From positions 1-20,813 of the IMG/VR virus record IMGVR_UViG_3300042914_001064: a stretch of 20,813 nucleotides of DNA, one strand, 5' to 3'. Every line of letters begins with the position of its first letter. Position 1 is the stretch's first letter. The notes beneath the pieces were generated by a model, which saw only the letters and a program-made list of their open reading frames with translations, ran no database searches and was not told where the DNA came from. The position numbers and the translations under genes are program-made. This document shows, in pieces, positions 7,480 through 14,835 of this stretch. This DNA comes from a virus.

Positions 7480-8805
7480 ATGAGAAAGTTTTTAACAATC
7501 TGTGCAATACTTTTATCCTTATCCGCTTCCGCACAATGGCAATTAACGGGTAGCCGTGTACGTTATGTAAATGGTATCGGTATTCCTACCCGTGATACTT
7601 CCGCAATGACCCCTGCTGATAGTTCACAGATCCTGATTCGCCCTGCTGATTCGGCATTGTATGTGAGGTATAAGAGGGCATGGCAGAAAGTAGGGGCAGG
7701 GGGAGGTGGTATTAGTGGTAGTGGTACAACTAATAGAATCCCGAAATGGACTTCATCGAGTGCTTTGGGAAATTCATCAATAGTTGATTCGGCATCTTCA
7801 GTTGCTATGACTATTAATCCATCAGGGAATGTGGGGATTGGTATAACAAGTCCGACAAGAAAGTTAGACATTAGAGGTGCATCAGGCGTTGCGTTGCAGA
7901 TTTATGAAACATCAACAGGAAATGATAACAGATTAATAATTAGTCAAGTAGGGAACGAGGCAAGATTTCAAAATACATTTACAACAGGTGCTGCAAGATA
8001 CACTTGGCTGACAGGTTCGACTGAAATAATGAGAATAGATACAAGCAGCAACGTAGGTATAGGTTACACCGCCCCTGCTGCTAAATTAGCCGTTAATGGA
8101 AGAACATTAATAAACACGAATACGGATAATGGTGTTGATGCTTTGCAGGTTAGCGGAAGTATGAACGTATCAGCAAGGGCAACGGCGCAGAATTTGTCGG
8201 TTACGAATAATATTAGTGTAACAAACGATATTAATCAAGGGAGTGGAACGGCTAATGCAAACTATACTATTCTTGCCAATGGTACTTCAAGTGGTTGGGC
8301 GGGCAGAATGGTTGGTGAATATGCAACAGGGCAGTTTTATTTTCAGCATAGAAATAATACACCAACTTGGACTACTTGCTTTTCATTGAATGCAAATGGA
8401 GGTAAGGGGGGTACAACATTTTTTGATAATGCGTTTATAGGTGGCGATGGATGGTTAACTGTTAATGGTTCTACAAATAACGGAGTTGATAAGTTACAAG
8501 TAGTAGGTTCATTAACTGCAACAGGTATGCAGCAAAAATACCTTGCCCGTACTACCGCATACACCGCTACAACTTCCGACTACCTTATTGACTGTACATC
8601 GGGTACTTTCACCGTTACTCTCTATGCAGCATCGGGAAACGCAGGTAGAATTCTAATGGTAAAAAATAGTGGTGCAGGCACAATAACCGTTGATGGCAAC
8701 GGTGCAGAAACTATTGATGGTGCTGCTACTTATTCATTATCAGTACAATATGCTACCGTACAATTAATGTGCGATGGCACTAACTGGAAAATAATATCTA
8801 ACTAA
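7480..8805 (+). CDS. Tail fibre-like protein with an N-terminal Sec signal peptide
   Basis: A 441-residue protein with the composition and repeats of a trimeric phage fibre. Residues 1-18 (MRKFLTICAILLSLSASA, cleavage before QWQ) look like an ordinary Bacteroidota signal peptide, which is unusual for a virion protein. Residues about 108-130 and 190-207 carry the fibre motif NVGIGxTxPxxKLxxxG twice (SGNVGIGITSPTRKLDIRG and SNVGIGYTAPAAKLAVNG). Two copies of a NxDNGVDxLQVxGS-type unit follow. Residues 360-441 form the common fibre tip with TSDYLIDCTSGTFTVTLYA, ITVDGNGAETIDG and CDGTNWKIIS. It probably adsorbs to the host surface, or is an exported surface protein encoded by the phage. Confidence 0.7.
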   Translation: MRKFLTICAILLSLSASAQWQLTGSRVRYVNGIGIPTRDTSAMTPADSSQILIRPADSALYVRYKRAWQKVGAGGGGISGSGTTNRIPKWTSSSALGNSSIVDSASSVAMTINPSGNVGIGITSPTRKLDIRGASGVALQIYETSTGNDNRLIISQVGNEARFQNTFTTGAARYTWLTGSTEIMRIDTSSNVGIGYTAPAAKLAVNGRTLINTNTDNGVDALQVSGSMNVSARATAQNLSVTNNISVTNDINQGSGTANANYTILANGTSSGWAGRMVGEYATGQFYFQHRNNTPTWTTCFSLNANGGKGGTTFFDNAFIGGDGWLTVNGSTNNGVDKLQVVGSLTATGMQQKYLARTTAYTATTSDYLIDCTSGTFTVTLYAASGNAGRILMVKNSGAGTITVDGNGAETIDGAATYSLSVQYATVQLMCDGTNWKIISN

Positions 8806-8818
8806 TAAACAATATACT

Positions 8819-9154
8819 ATGCTTACCGCAATCGCTTTATCAATCGCACTAACAACAACGGCGCCCGTACAAGTACAACAAGCAGACACTATACCTGCAT
8901 CCATACAAGTCAAACCTGTAGAGTTCAACAAACTGACAAAGGATACCATAACTCAAGTTACTTGGGTAGTATTTGGACTTAGTAGAGATACAACGAAAGG
9001 TTGTAATTCTTATGTTGAAGCGTATGACAGAAAGGGGAAGAAGATTACAGATGGCAACGTGCCTATCCCTGCACACATAGTGCAACAATGGGGAACGGAT
9101 AACACACTCATAGATGATTTTATTCTCAACTTTTACAAACTGATAAAGCGTTAG
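8819..9154 (+). CDS. Small putative exported protein behind the fibre gene
   Basis: A 111-residue protein without a family name I can give. The N-terminus (MLTAIALSIALTTTAPVQVQQ) could be a short signal peptide, like that of the preceding fibre protein. The rest contains a beta-strand-like TITQVTWVVFGLSRDT, a GCNSYVEAYDRKGKKI segment and a C-terminal helix IVQQWGTDNTLIDDFILNFYKLI. The start lies 13 bases after the fibre stop, without a Shine-Dalgarno motif. It may be a partner or assembly factor of the fibre, because both are adjacent and both appear to be exported; that link is inference. Confidence 0.55.
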   Translation: MLTAIALSIALTTTAPVQVQQADTIPASIQVKPVEFNKLTKDTITQVTWVVFGLSRDTTKGCNSYVEAYDRKGKKITDGNVPIPAHIVQQWGTDNTLIDDFILNFYKLIKR

Positions 9155-9156
9155 AC

Positions 9157-9330
9157 ATGGAACACCAAACAAATGATGCAGGAATAAATGGTCTGCTTGT
9201 AACATTAACCTTTTGGGTATTTAGCCACTTGACTGCATCGGATGTGGCAACGTATTGCACCATACTATCAGCACTCGTTACAATATTCGTGAACATAAAT
9301 AAGTACAGAAATGGGAAAGACAAATCTTAG
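9157..9330 (+). CDS. 57-residue two-helix membrane protein, holin/antiholin candidate
   Basis: This short frame (ATG at 9157, TAG at 9330) begins two bases after the preceding stop and overlaps the next gene by 20 bases. It encodes two hydrophobic helices, about residues 10-25 (INGLLVTLTFWVFSHL) and 29-47 (DVATYCTILSALVTIFVNI), joined by a short turn, and a basic tail NKYRNGKDKS. That is the topology of class II holins. With a signal-less endolysin downstream, a holin is required somewhere nearby. Which of the two membrane proteins here is the holin and which (if any) an antiholin cannot be told. Confidence 0.6.
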   Translation: MEHQTNDAGINGLLVTLTFWVFSHLTASDVATYCTILSALVTIFVNINKYRNGKDKS

Positions 9331-9571
9331 TTTAACCAATGTAAACAAGCCGGCACCTAAATGGTACCGCAAATCAAAAAGAATCATCGGGTTATTATCC
9401 GGGCCTACCGTAATGGCAGTATTTCAAGTATTTAACCTGACCGACAAACAAATGGCAAATGTGGGTATTATTATCGCATTTTTGCCGACATTATTGGAGG
9501 TATTCTCCGCATTACTCGCAAATGGTGAACACTATGCAATCGTACCTGATGAACAAGACCCCAAAGTTTAA
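9311..9571 (+). CDS. 86-residue two-helix membrane protein, holin candidate
   Basis: The product has a basic N-terminus (PAPKWYRKSKR), a first hydrophobic helix near residues 25-42 (IIGLLSGPTVMAVFQVF), a second near 49-69 (ANVGIIIAFLPTLLEVFSALL) and a polar acidic tail. It overlaps the previous small membrane gene and its own 3' end overlaps the spanin-like gene by 23 bases, so the cassette is translationally packed. It may be the holin that releases the amidase from the cytoplasm, or it may pair with the 57-residue protein upstream as an antiholin. I see no specific family motif. Confidence 0.6.
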   Translation: MGKTNLSLTNVNKPAPKWYRKSKRIIGLLSGPTVMAVFQVFNLTDKQMANVGIIIAFLPTLLEVFSALLANGEHYAIVPDEQDPKV

Positions 9572-10007
9572 TTGGTTCCCGTTTGTTTTCATTGCAATAT
9601 TGGTACTATTAGTACTGCTATCCTGCAATTCAGTAAACAAATCAAGGGGAAAAACAGAAACACTGACAATATACGAATACGATACATTAAGAGTATCGGT
9701 AGTAGATACTACCCGTACACTTCAAGAATGGATTGACATTCAGACAAAGACGGTAGAGTTATTCGACACAACCTATACAACCGTTCCTATCCTTCGCAAG
9801 CGGATAATCTATGAGAATGTAAAGGCATCCAGTAAAGAGGTGGCAATGGGTGTAAGTAGAGATAGCGTTAAGGCAACGGGTACTATAATAGGTTTCAGTC
9901 AATCAGACTATCGGAATAAGGAAACCAAACGATTGCCGTCTTGGTTAGCGTTATCCATTGTCGCAGTTATATCATTTGTAATCTATAAGCTATGGCGAGA
10001 AAAATAA
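9549..10007 (+). CDS. Unimolecular spanin (u-spanin)-like lipoprotein with C-terminal TM helix
   Basis: From the ATG at 9549 the product is 152 residues. It has an N-terminal lipoprotein signal (hydrophobic residues 10-25 ending LVLLSC, lipidated Cys26), a periplasmic domain of about 100 residues (27-129) rich in Thr and beta-prone segments, and a C-terminal transmembrane helix (about 130-147, PSWLALSIVAVISFVIYKL) with a short basic end. Outer-membrane lipid anchor plus inner-membrane helix in one chain is the u-spanin topology of phage T1 gp11, which fuses the two membranes at lysis. It lies directly upstream of the amidase and overlaps it by 16 bases. Upstream in-frame ATGs (from 9459) add residues that are shadow of the membrane gene. 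Confidence 0.65.
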   Translation: MNKTPKFNWFPFVFIAILVLLVLLSCNSVNKSRGKTETLTIYEYDTLRVSVVDTTRTLQEWIDIQTKTVELFDTTYTTVPILRKRIIYENVKASSKEVAMGVSRDSVKATGTIIGFSQSDYRNKETKRLPSWLALSIVAVISFVIYKLWREK

Positions 10008-10534
10008 TCTTATCAGCCGGGCATGGTGGGAAGGATCCAGGTGCTTCCGGTAACGGCTACATCGAACGTGATTTAGCCATTGAATTAAGGGATATGATTG
10101 TGGCCGAACTGCAAAAGGAAGGCATTGAACCGCTTACAGATAGCAATACCAATGCACTATCACAGACACTTGCTTGGCTGCGTGGTAAGTTCAGCAAAAG
10201 GGATATTTTAGTTGACATCCATTGGAACGCATCCGCAAACGTGGAAGCAAAGGGAAGTGAGGTCATAGTACCCGATAACGTGAGCAAATTTGAGCATGAG
10301 TTAGCACAATCCCTGCTGAAAGTATTTACTTCCGTTGGCTTTAAGGATAGGGGAATCAGACCCGAAAAGCTAACTGCACGCAGGTCATTAGCCTGGATGA
10401 AAGCGGATGCGGAAACGGTGCTGATTGAGGTATGCTTTATTACTAACCTTACCGATATGAAACTCTACCAAGCGAATAAATGGGGCATTGCCCGTAAGAT
10501 TGCAGGGGTGCTGAAATCGAAAAGTAATGAGTAA
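9992..10534 (+). CDS. N-acetylmuramoyl-L-alanine amidase (Amidase_3), endolysin
   Basis: A 180-residue zinc amidase that cleaves the bond between muramic acid and the stem peptide. The whole protein is the Amidase_3 catalytic domain: LSAGHGGKDPGASG with zinc ligand His11, the second ligand Glu25 in YIERDLA, His77 in VDIHWNAS, and catalytic Glu146 in VLIEVCFITN. There is no signal peptide and no cell-wall-binding domain, so it should need the holin encoded just upstream. It closes the lysis cassette. The start overlaps the spanin-like gene by 16 bases; the alternative of a longer N-terminus is not needed because the family's first strand begins at residue 4. Confidence 0.92.
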   Translation: MARKIILSAGHGGKDPGASGNGYIERDLAIELRDMIVAELQKEGIEPLTDSNTNALSQTLAWLRGKFSKRDILVDIHWNASANVEAKGSEVIVPDNVSKFEHELAQSLLKVFTSVGFKDRGIRPEKLTARRSLAWMKADAETVLIEVCFITNLTDMKLYQANKWGIARKIAGVLKSKSNE

Positions 10535-10539
10535 ATTTG
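10532..10539 (+). promoter_or_regulatory. Candidate Bacteroidota -7 promoter element TAAATTTG
   Basis: TAAATTTG matches the TAnnTTTG -7 consensus and lies 15 bases before the ATG of the next gene, at the only real gap (20 bases) in this stretch of the late operon. No TTTG is present at the proper -33 distance, so it would be a partial promoter. It might start transcription of the accessory virion genes separately from the lysis cassette. Confidence 0.4.
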
Positions 10540-10554
10540 CATAAATAATTACAG

Positions 10555-10965
10555 ATGGCATCTTTCAATAAATTCAACTCATTCGTGGAAGCAGTAGCAG
10601 AAGGCACCCACAATCTGGGGAGCAATCAGCTAACCATTGCACTAACTAACACGGCACCTGTTGCTGGCAATAGTGTACTGGCAAACATTACAGAAATCAC
10701 TTACACGAATTTATCCACACGAAATTTAACCACTACTTCATCCTCGCAGACAGGTGGACTATACAGATTGATAGTTGCGGACACTACCCTCACTTCAACA
10801 GGTGGTAGTACAGGGCCATTCCGCTATGTGGTGGTGTATAACTCTACGGCTGCCGGTGGGCCACTTATCGGGTGGTTTGATTACGGAAGCAGCATCACCC
10901 TGCTTTCGGGTGAATCTTTAACGGTTGATTTTGACCAAGTTAATGGACTTTTAACACTTCAATAA
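10555..10965 (+). CDS. Conserved phage virion-associated protein (NKFNxFVE family)
   Basis: This 136-residue protein begins MASFNKFNSFVEAVAEGTHN and continues with LTIALTNTAPVAGNSVLANI, a pattern I know from many small structural proteins of tailed phages of diverse bacteria; the exact role in the virion is unclear to me. The remainder is beta-rich with GGLYRLIVADTTLTSTGGST and a final strand SGESLTVDFDQVNG. It opens a run of genes (10555-13839) whose products all look like virion decoration or fibre components. A perfect DnaA-box sequence (TTATCCACA, 10711-10719) falls inside the coding region, most likely by chance. Confidence 0.6.
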   Translation: MASFNKFNSFVEAVAEGTHNLGSNQLTIALTNTAPVAGNSVLANITEITYTNLSTRNLTTTSSSQTGGLYRLIVADTTLTSTGGSTGPFRYVVVYNSTAAGGPLIGWFDYGSSITLLSGESLTVDFDQVNGLLTLQ

Positions 10966-11393
10966 TGGCAGATAACGTAGGATATACACCGGGGTCGGGG
11001 GAGGTAATCGCCACAGATGACATCGCAGGGGTGCAGTACCAACGGGTAAAACCTGTGTGGGGTGTTGATGGGGTGGCTAATGATGTGAACAATAACACGC
11101 CACTCCCCGTAACAGGCGCACAAGAACTCATGGAAGCTATCGAAGCTATGCGGATGGTGATACAATCACTCAGCCGAACTATCGGAATGGCGCAGGTAGA
11201 AGCACTTACCGGAAGATTACGGGTAGCAGTAGAATCTATTGTTGCAATATCTGGTACTGTTACTGCGAATCAGGGTGGTACATGGAACATCACCAACGTT
11301 GCAACCATAGGTGGTGTGGCTGCGAACTCACAGGTTCAATCCTTTGAAAGAATGACCGCTGATAATTTAAGAAGAAATATAAACGTAACATAA
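10965..11393 (+). CDS. Phage virion-associated protein (MADNVGYTPGSG family)
   Basis: The 142-residue product starts with the stereotyped MADNVGYTPGSG...IATDDIAGVQYQRVK and then VDGVANDVNNNTPLPV, an N-terminal module I associate with small structural proteins encoded near phage fibre genes. Residues 50-90 are helical (AQELMEAIEAMRMVIQSLSR), suggesting oligomerisation, and residues 90-140 contain the Gly/Thr strand unit SGTVTANQGGTWNITNV. It overlaps the previous stop by one base and its own stop overlaps the next start, so these genes are translated together. The function is inferred from resemblance and company. Confidence 0.6.
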   Translation: MADNVGYTPGSGEVIATDDIAGVQYQRVKPVWGVDGVANDVNNNTPLPVTGAQELMEAIEAMRMVIQSLSRTIGMAQVEALTGRLRVAVESIVAISGTVTANQGGTWNITNVATIGGVAANSQVQSFERMTADNLRRNINVT

Positions 11394-12823
11394 TGCCAAC
11401 TACAAACGGAAATAGACAGATATTAGACCTTAAGAGATGGGAACAAGTAACCCCTGCACCTGTAGCATCAGCAGCAGGTGCATTCATAGCATCTTCCCGG
11501 CACTTTAAGCAGAATCAGTTGTATGTGCAGGCACCAACGGTTGCATATTTATACAACCCCAATGAGGATGGATGGGTACAACTGCCTTCCCCTGCACTTG
11601 CAGGTACTTTGGCAGCAGGGGCATCCGCTACCGCCGGGGCATGGAGTACAGGTACAACTATCGGGGCATCGCTTACTGCCACCGCAGGTACTACTTCGAC
11701 AATCACAACCAACCAAACTATCGCCCGTTCATTAGCCGGGTATTCAGTTCACATCCTTGCCGGCCCGAATGCCGGTGTTACGCTGCAAATCGTTTCCAAC
11801 ACTATTGGAACTAACGCAGTTATAACCGTAGCTACACAGGCATCGGCATTTTCTGCTTCTACCGTTTACCGCCTTTGCACTCCTGTATGGTATGTACTGG
11901 GTTCGGGTACTTTGGCATCAGGTTCTTTTAAAAAGTATGACTATGCAACCAACACATGGACTACCCTATCTCAAACCGGATTGGCTGCATCGCTTGCAAC
12001 GGATGGCAAACTGATTGCAACCCCTTCTTGGTATGACCAAGATTATGTGCCATTTGCCTCCGGTACTGCAACTTCCGCAACGGCTACCACTTTGGTCCAT
12101 ACCGGTAAGACATGGACTGCTTCCCAATGGGTGAACTCGCAGGTTAGAATTGTATCAGGAACAGGTGCAGGGCAACTTCGTACGATTACGGCGAACACAA
12201 CCGACACGCTCACCGTTGCAACATGGACAACCACGCCAGATGCAACTTCCGTATATCAGATTAGCGGAAATGATAACTTCCTTTATTACATGGGTAATAA
12301 CGCAGTTACCTTGTACCGATACGATATTGGTGCGAATACATGGTCAACACTTTCACCTGTTGCAGCAAGGGCAGCAGCACCCGGAGCAGGAATGTCAGGG
12401 CATTGGATATGGGGTGTAAGTGCAACTGCATGGACTTCCGAAAATGCTATAATCAACGGTCGCAGAATCTACTCATTCAGAGGGGGTGCAGGTGGTGTAC
12501 TTGATTATTACGACATTGCCGCAAACACTTGGGTATCGGGTGTAACGTATGCCCCTGCTGCTGAAACATTTACCACAGGTACGAAGTATGCCTACTATAG
12601 TGATTTCATCTACATTCAAAAGGATGCCACTAACCGTTGGTACAAGTATGATATAGCAGGCAATGCAATGGATGGATGGAATACTATGCCTGTAGTACAA
12701 GGTGCTGCCATTGTCGGAGATACTGCTTTTGATGTTGAATATCAGGATGGCACAACTATAATTGTGTACATTTATATGCTGATGAACACATCTACTTTAA
12801 TGTACAGGCAAATGGTAATCTAA
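11393..12823 (+). CDS. Large virion protein with kelch-like repeats and two glycan-binding-type beta modules
   Basis: A 476-residue protein starting MPTTNGNRQILDLKRWEQV. Kelch-like repeat units are visible: FKKYDYATNTWTTLSQTG, LYRYDIGANTWSTLSPV, LDYYDIAANTWVSGVTY and RWYKYDIAGNAMDGWNTM, consistent with a partial beta propeller. Inserted between them are two related modules of about 70 residues, one around 75-165 (GPNAGVTLQIVSN) and one around 215-290 (WVNSQVRIVSGTGAGQLRTI), both with the GxGAG..r.I.xNT..tltv pattern that recurs in phage structural proteins. It is probably a host-binding or decoration protein; the neighbours at both sides are of the same kind. No enzymatic motif is seen. Confidence 0.6.
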   Translation: MPTTNGNRQILDLKRWEQVTPAPVASAAGAFIASSRHFKQNQLYVQAPTVAYLYNPNEDGWVQLPSPALAGTLAAGASATAGAWSTGTTIGASLTATAGTTSTITTNQTIARSLAGYSVHILAGPNAGVTLQIVSNTIGTNAVITVATQASAFSASTVYRLCTPVWYVLGSGTLASGSFKKYDYATNTWTTLSQTGLAASLATDGKLIATPSWYDQDYVPFASGTATSATATTLVHTGKTWTASQWVNSQVRIVSGTGAGQLRTITANTTDTLTVATWTTTPDATSVYQISGNDNFLYYMGNNAVTLYRYDIGANTWSTLSPVAARAAAPGAGMSGHWIWGVSATAWTSENAIINGRRIYSFRGGAGGVLDYYDIAANTWVSGVTYAPAAETFTTGTKYAYYSDFIYIQKDATNRWYKYDIAGNAMDGWNTMPVVQGAAIVGDTAFDVEYQDGTTIIVYIYMLMNTSTLMYRQMVI

Positions 12824-12978
12824 TGACACCGCAAGAAGAAAAAGAACTATGGAACAAGCGAATCAATCACCTTCAGCTACTGATAGGTGCAGCGAAGCAG
12901 CGTGGGGATATTGAATGTGTTATACAACTTGAACAAGAACTAATAAAAGCTAACAATGCTTTTAACGCTATTACGTAA
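12823..12978 (+). CDS. 51-residue helical protein of unknown function
   Basis: The frame starts with an ATG overlapping the stop of the kelch-like gene (TAATG at 12821-12825) and ends at TAA 12976-12978, inside the next gene. The product MTPQEEKELWNKRINHLQLL followed by GAAKQRGDIECVIQLEQELI looks like two amphipathic helices, a small hairpin that could act as an adaptor or assembly factor for the fibre-like proteins. The stop-start overlap and the otherwise unfilled 130-base gap are the main reasons to accept it. I do not recognise a family. Confidence 0.6.
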   Translation: MTPQEEKELWNKRINHLQLLIGAAKQRGDIECVIQLEQELIKANNAFNAIT

Positions 12979-13570
12979 CCAGGGTGCAACGGGCAATACC
13001 ATTGTCGCAGATAGGGGTACATATACCCTAACCGGTAACGTAGTAGATTTTAGGGCAGCATATCGAATTGCAGCAGTTGTTGCTGCTTTCACACTCACCG
13101 GGGCAGATGCTGACTTTACCATTGGCAAAACAATCGCACCCAACAGAGGTACATTTACCCTTACTGGAAATGATGCCGGCACCATTGCAAACAGGCGAAT
13201 TGAAGCGGAAAGGGGAACATTCACACTAACCGGCACAGATGCAGACCTTGTAAGGGTACGTTCTATTGCTGCTGATATTGGCGCATTCGTATTGACTGGC
13301 ATTGATGCTGACCTTGTCAAGAGTTCAACAACACCAACCATAACGGCTGCACGGGGTACATTCGTGCTGACAGGTTTCGATGCGAATTTGATTATACCTT
13401 TGTATCAGTTTAACGCCAATGTAACAATACAAGCAGCGCAAAGCACACAGGTAAGTATTATTAGAGAACAAAATACAAGAGTTTCTATTGATGATGAACA
13501 AAGCACACCGGTAACCATACAGGCATCGAATGACTATAATGTAACGATAACATCAACTTTTGAATCATGA
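12956..13570 (+). CDS. Repeat-rich fibre/decoration protein
   Basis: A 204-residue protein made almost entirely of two kinds of tandem repeat. Residues 19-145 hold six copies of a RGTFTLTGxDADL-type unit with a period of 22 residues (25 for the last). Residues 156-198 hold four and a half copies of a ten-residue unit beginning VTIQ/VSI and ending QSTx. Both would give regular beta structure, so an elongated fibre or virion decoration is likely. The first repeat type occurs in several phage structural proteins. The start overlaps the 51-residue gene by 23 bases, and the end overlaps the next start by four bases. Confidence 0.6.
   Translation: MLLTLLRNQGATGNTIVADRGTYTLTGNVVDFRAAYRIAAVVAAFTLTGADADFTIGKTIAPNRGTFTLTGNDAGTIANRRIEAERGTFTLTGTDADLVRVRSIAADIGAFVLTGIDADLVKSSTTPTITAARGTFVLTGFDANLIIPLYQFNANVTIQAAQSTQVSIIREQNTRVSIDDEQSTPVTIQASNDYNVTITSTFES
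13010..13390 (+). repeat. Six tandem 22-residue coding repeats (RGTFTLTG units)
   Basis: Repeat cores fall at residues 19, 41, 63, 85, 107 and 132 of the protein encoded from 12956: DRGTYTLTG, VAAFTLTG, NRGTFTLTG, ERGTFTLTG, DIGAFVLTG and ARGTFVLTG. The DNA copies differ a lot, so the repetition is old and kept at protein level. Confidence 0.8.
13421..13549 (+). repeat. Tandem 10-residue coding repeats (VTIQxxQSTx units)
   Basis: The units are VTIQAAQSTQ, VSIIREQNTR, VSIDDEQSTP and VTIQASNDYN, followed by a partial VTI. The strict period of 30 bases and the V-x-I core suggest one beta strand plus turn per repeat. Confidence 0.75.
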
Positions 13571-13839
13571 TATACAACGGTACCAACGTAACTATAAAAC
13601 TCACAGAACAAGGGGTGAATCTACACAACCCTACATCTGCTGACATTTATTATAAAAAGCCATCCGGTCAAACTGGGTCATGGAGTGCAACGATTATCGC
13701 TAACCATGAGATAACGTACACTACAACGGTAGGTGATATAGACATCCCCGGACTATGGATATTGCAGGGAAAGGTTGTGAAAGCAGGGGTAACCTATTGG
13801 ACATCTTTGGCTGAAATGATAGTTGAAGCGCATTTATGA
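13567..13839 (+). CDS. Small Ig-like/beta-sandwich virion protein
   Basis: This 90-residue protein resembles small phage proteins with a single beta-sandwich domain: GTNVTIKLTEQGVNLHNPTS, then ADIYYKKPSGQTGSWSATI, and GDIDIPGLWILQGKVVKAGV with a closing strand AEMIVEAHL. The pattern of a variable described as positive steps (YYKKPSG) and of a final pull-down G.W.LQ..V is shared with BppU-like or accessory tail proteins of other phages. Start and stop overlap both neighbours by four bases. The exact role is unknown; assembly onto the fibre or capsid is inferred from company. Confidence 0.5.
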   Translation: MIYNGTNVTIKLTEQGVNLHNPTSADIYYKKPSGQTGSWSATIIANHEITYTTTVGDIDIPGLWILQGKVVKAGVTYWTSLAEMIVEAHL

Positions 13840-14834
13840 CCAAAAGCGAAGTAGCACGTTCTTATAGGGATAAGTATGGGGCAAATATGCCTTCAATGAA
13901 ACTTGCCCGTATAATGTATGCTGAAAACAATCTGCTATTTAAAGACGTTGAATCAGCAAGGTCATTTTTGCGGTACATCGAAGGGAAATTTGGTAGTGCA
14001 TACACAAAAAGCGTAAACAAAACCGAATACTACATGAAAGAAAAAAGACCAATGAATCCGTATAACCTACCGGAATCACATCAAGAGAAAAGGCAACCAT
14101 TTAAGCTACCTACCGCCTGTAACAACATTCTGCTGATTTCCGACCTGCACATCCCGTACCATGACATTGATGCCATTAATTTGGCTATCAAATATGGTGT
14201 GGAAAACAAGATTAACACAATCTTTATAAACGGGGATTTGATTGATAACCACCAAGTAAGCAGATTCGAGAAAGACCCCCGTAAAAGGTCTGTCAAGCAG
14301 GAATTTGATGCCACAAAGCAATTTCTGCGATCACTACGGGCAGTATTCCCCGATGCTCACATTTACTGGCTAAAGGGCAACCATTGTGTTCGCTGGGAAA
14401 AGTTCCTGCTGCAAAAGGCAGCAGAGATATGGGATGATCCGTATTTCCACTTGGAGGAAAGGTTACAACTTAATGAGGAAAGAGTACATCTGTTGGATGA
14501 TAAGGTATTGGTGAAGGCCGGTAAATTGGCTATTACTCATGGCCATCACATATTTAAAGGAATATTCACACCTGTATCTCCTGCAAGAGGAGCATACACA
14601 AAAGCAAAACAGAATGTTATAGTAGGTCATTTACATAGACCTTCACATCATCCTGAAAGTGATATGGAAGGAAATATAAATGCAGCATGGTCAATGGGTT
14701 GCTTATGTCAATTAAAAATGGACTATTCACCATTAGTTTCTAACTCATTGCATGGATTTGCACACATAATTGTAGAAAAGTCAGGTGATTTCCAAGTTAA
14801 AAACTTTCAGATAATCAACGGCAAAATATACTGA
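13836..14834 (+). CDS. Calcineurin-like metallophosphoesterase
   Basis: A 332-residue two-metal phosphoesterase. All core motifs are visible: ISDLHIP with Asp103 and His105, NGDLIDN with Asp134 and Asp137, LKGNHC with Asn182 and His183, THGHH with His235/His237, and VGHLHRP with His265 and His267. Residues 1-65 form a helical N-terminal extension (SEVARSYRDKYGANMPSMKL), possibly for DNA or partner binding. Substrate cannot be predicted; nucleic acid or nucleotide phosphates are both possible. It lies at the end of the late operon after virion genes. From about 14530 the DNA becomes more A/T rich with different codon choice, hinting at a recombination junction within the gene. Confidence 0.88.
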   Translation: MTKSEVARSYRDKYGANMPSMKLARIMYAENNLLFKDVESARSFLRYIEGKFGSAYTKSVNKTEYYMKEKRPMNPYNLPESHQEKRQPFKLPTACNNILLISDLHIPYHDIDAINLAIKYGVENKINTIFINGDLIDNHQVSRFEKDPRKRSVKQEFDATKQFLRSLRAVFPDAHIYWLKGNHCVRWEKFLLQKAAEIWDDPYFHLEERLQLNEERVHLLDDKVLVKAGKLAITHGHHIFKGIFTPVSPARGAYTKAKQNVIVGHLHRPSHHPESDMEGNINAAWSMGCLCQLKMDYSPLVSNSLHGFAHIIVEKSGDFQVKNFQIINGKIY

Positions 14835-14835
14835 T

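Noticed and set aside
10711-10719. Perfect DnaA box TTATCCACA as part of a replication origin
   Set aside because: It is single, lies inside a virion gene and has no cluster of boxes or A/T-rich unwinding region next to it. Other loose matches (14198-14206, 16160-16168) are also inside genes.
11523-12419. Alternative + frames within the kelch-like gene (70-89 codons)
   Set aside because: Their sequences are Gln/His/Arg-rich shadow translations without domain patterns, and the main frame shows clear repeats.
12940-13341. A 133-codon - strand frame with repeated SASVPVSVN units
   Set aside because: It mirrors the 22-residue repeats of the + strand gene at 12956 and opposes the whole operon; the repetition is a by-product.
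13010-13549. Regular repeats considered as a CRISPR array
   Set aside because: The repetition is at protein level, the DNA copies are diverged, and the region is one open frame; there are no identical repeats with unique spacers.
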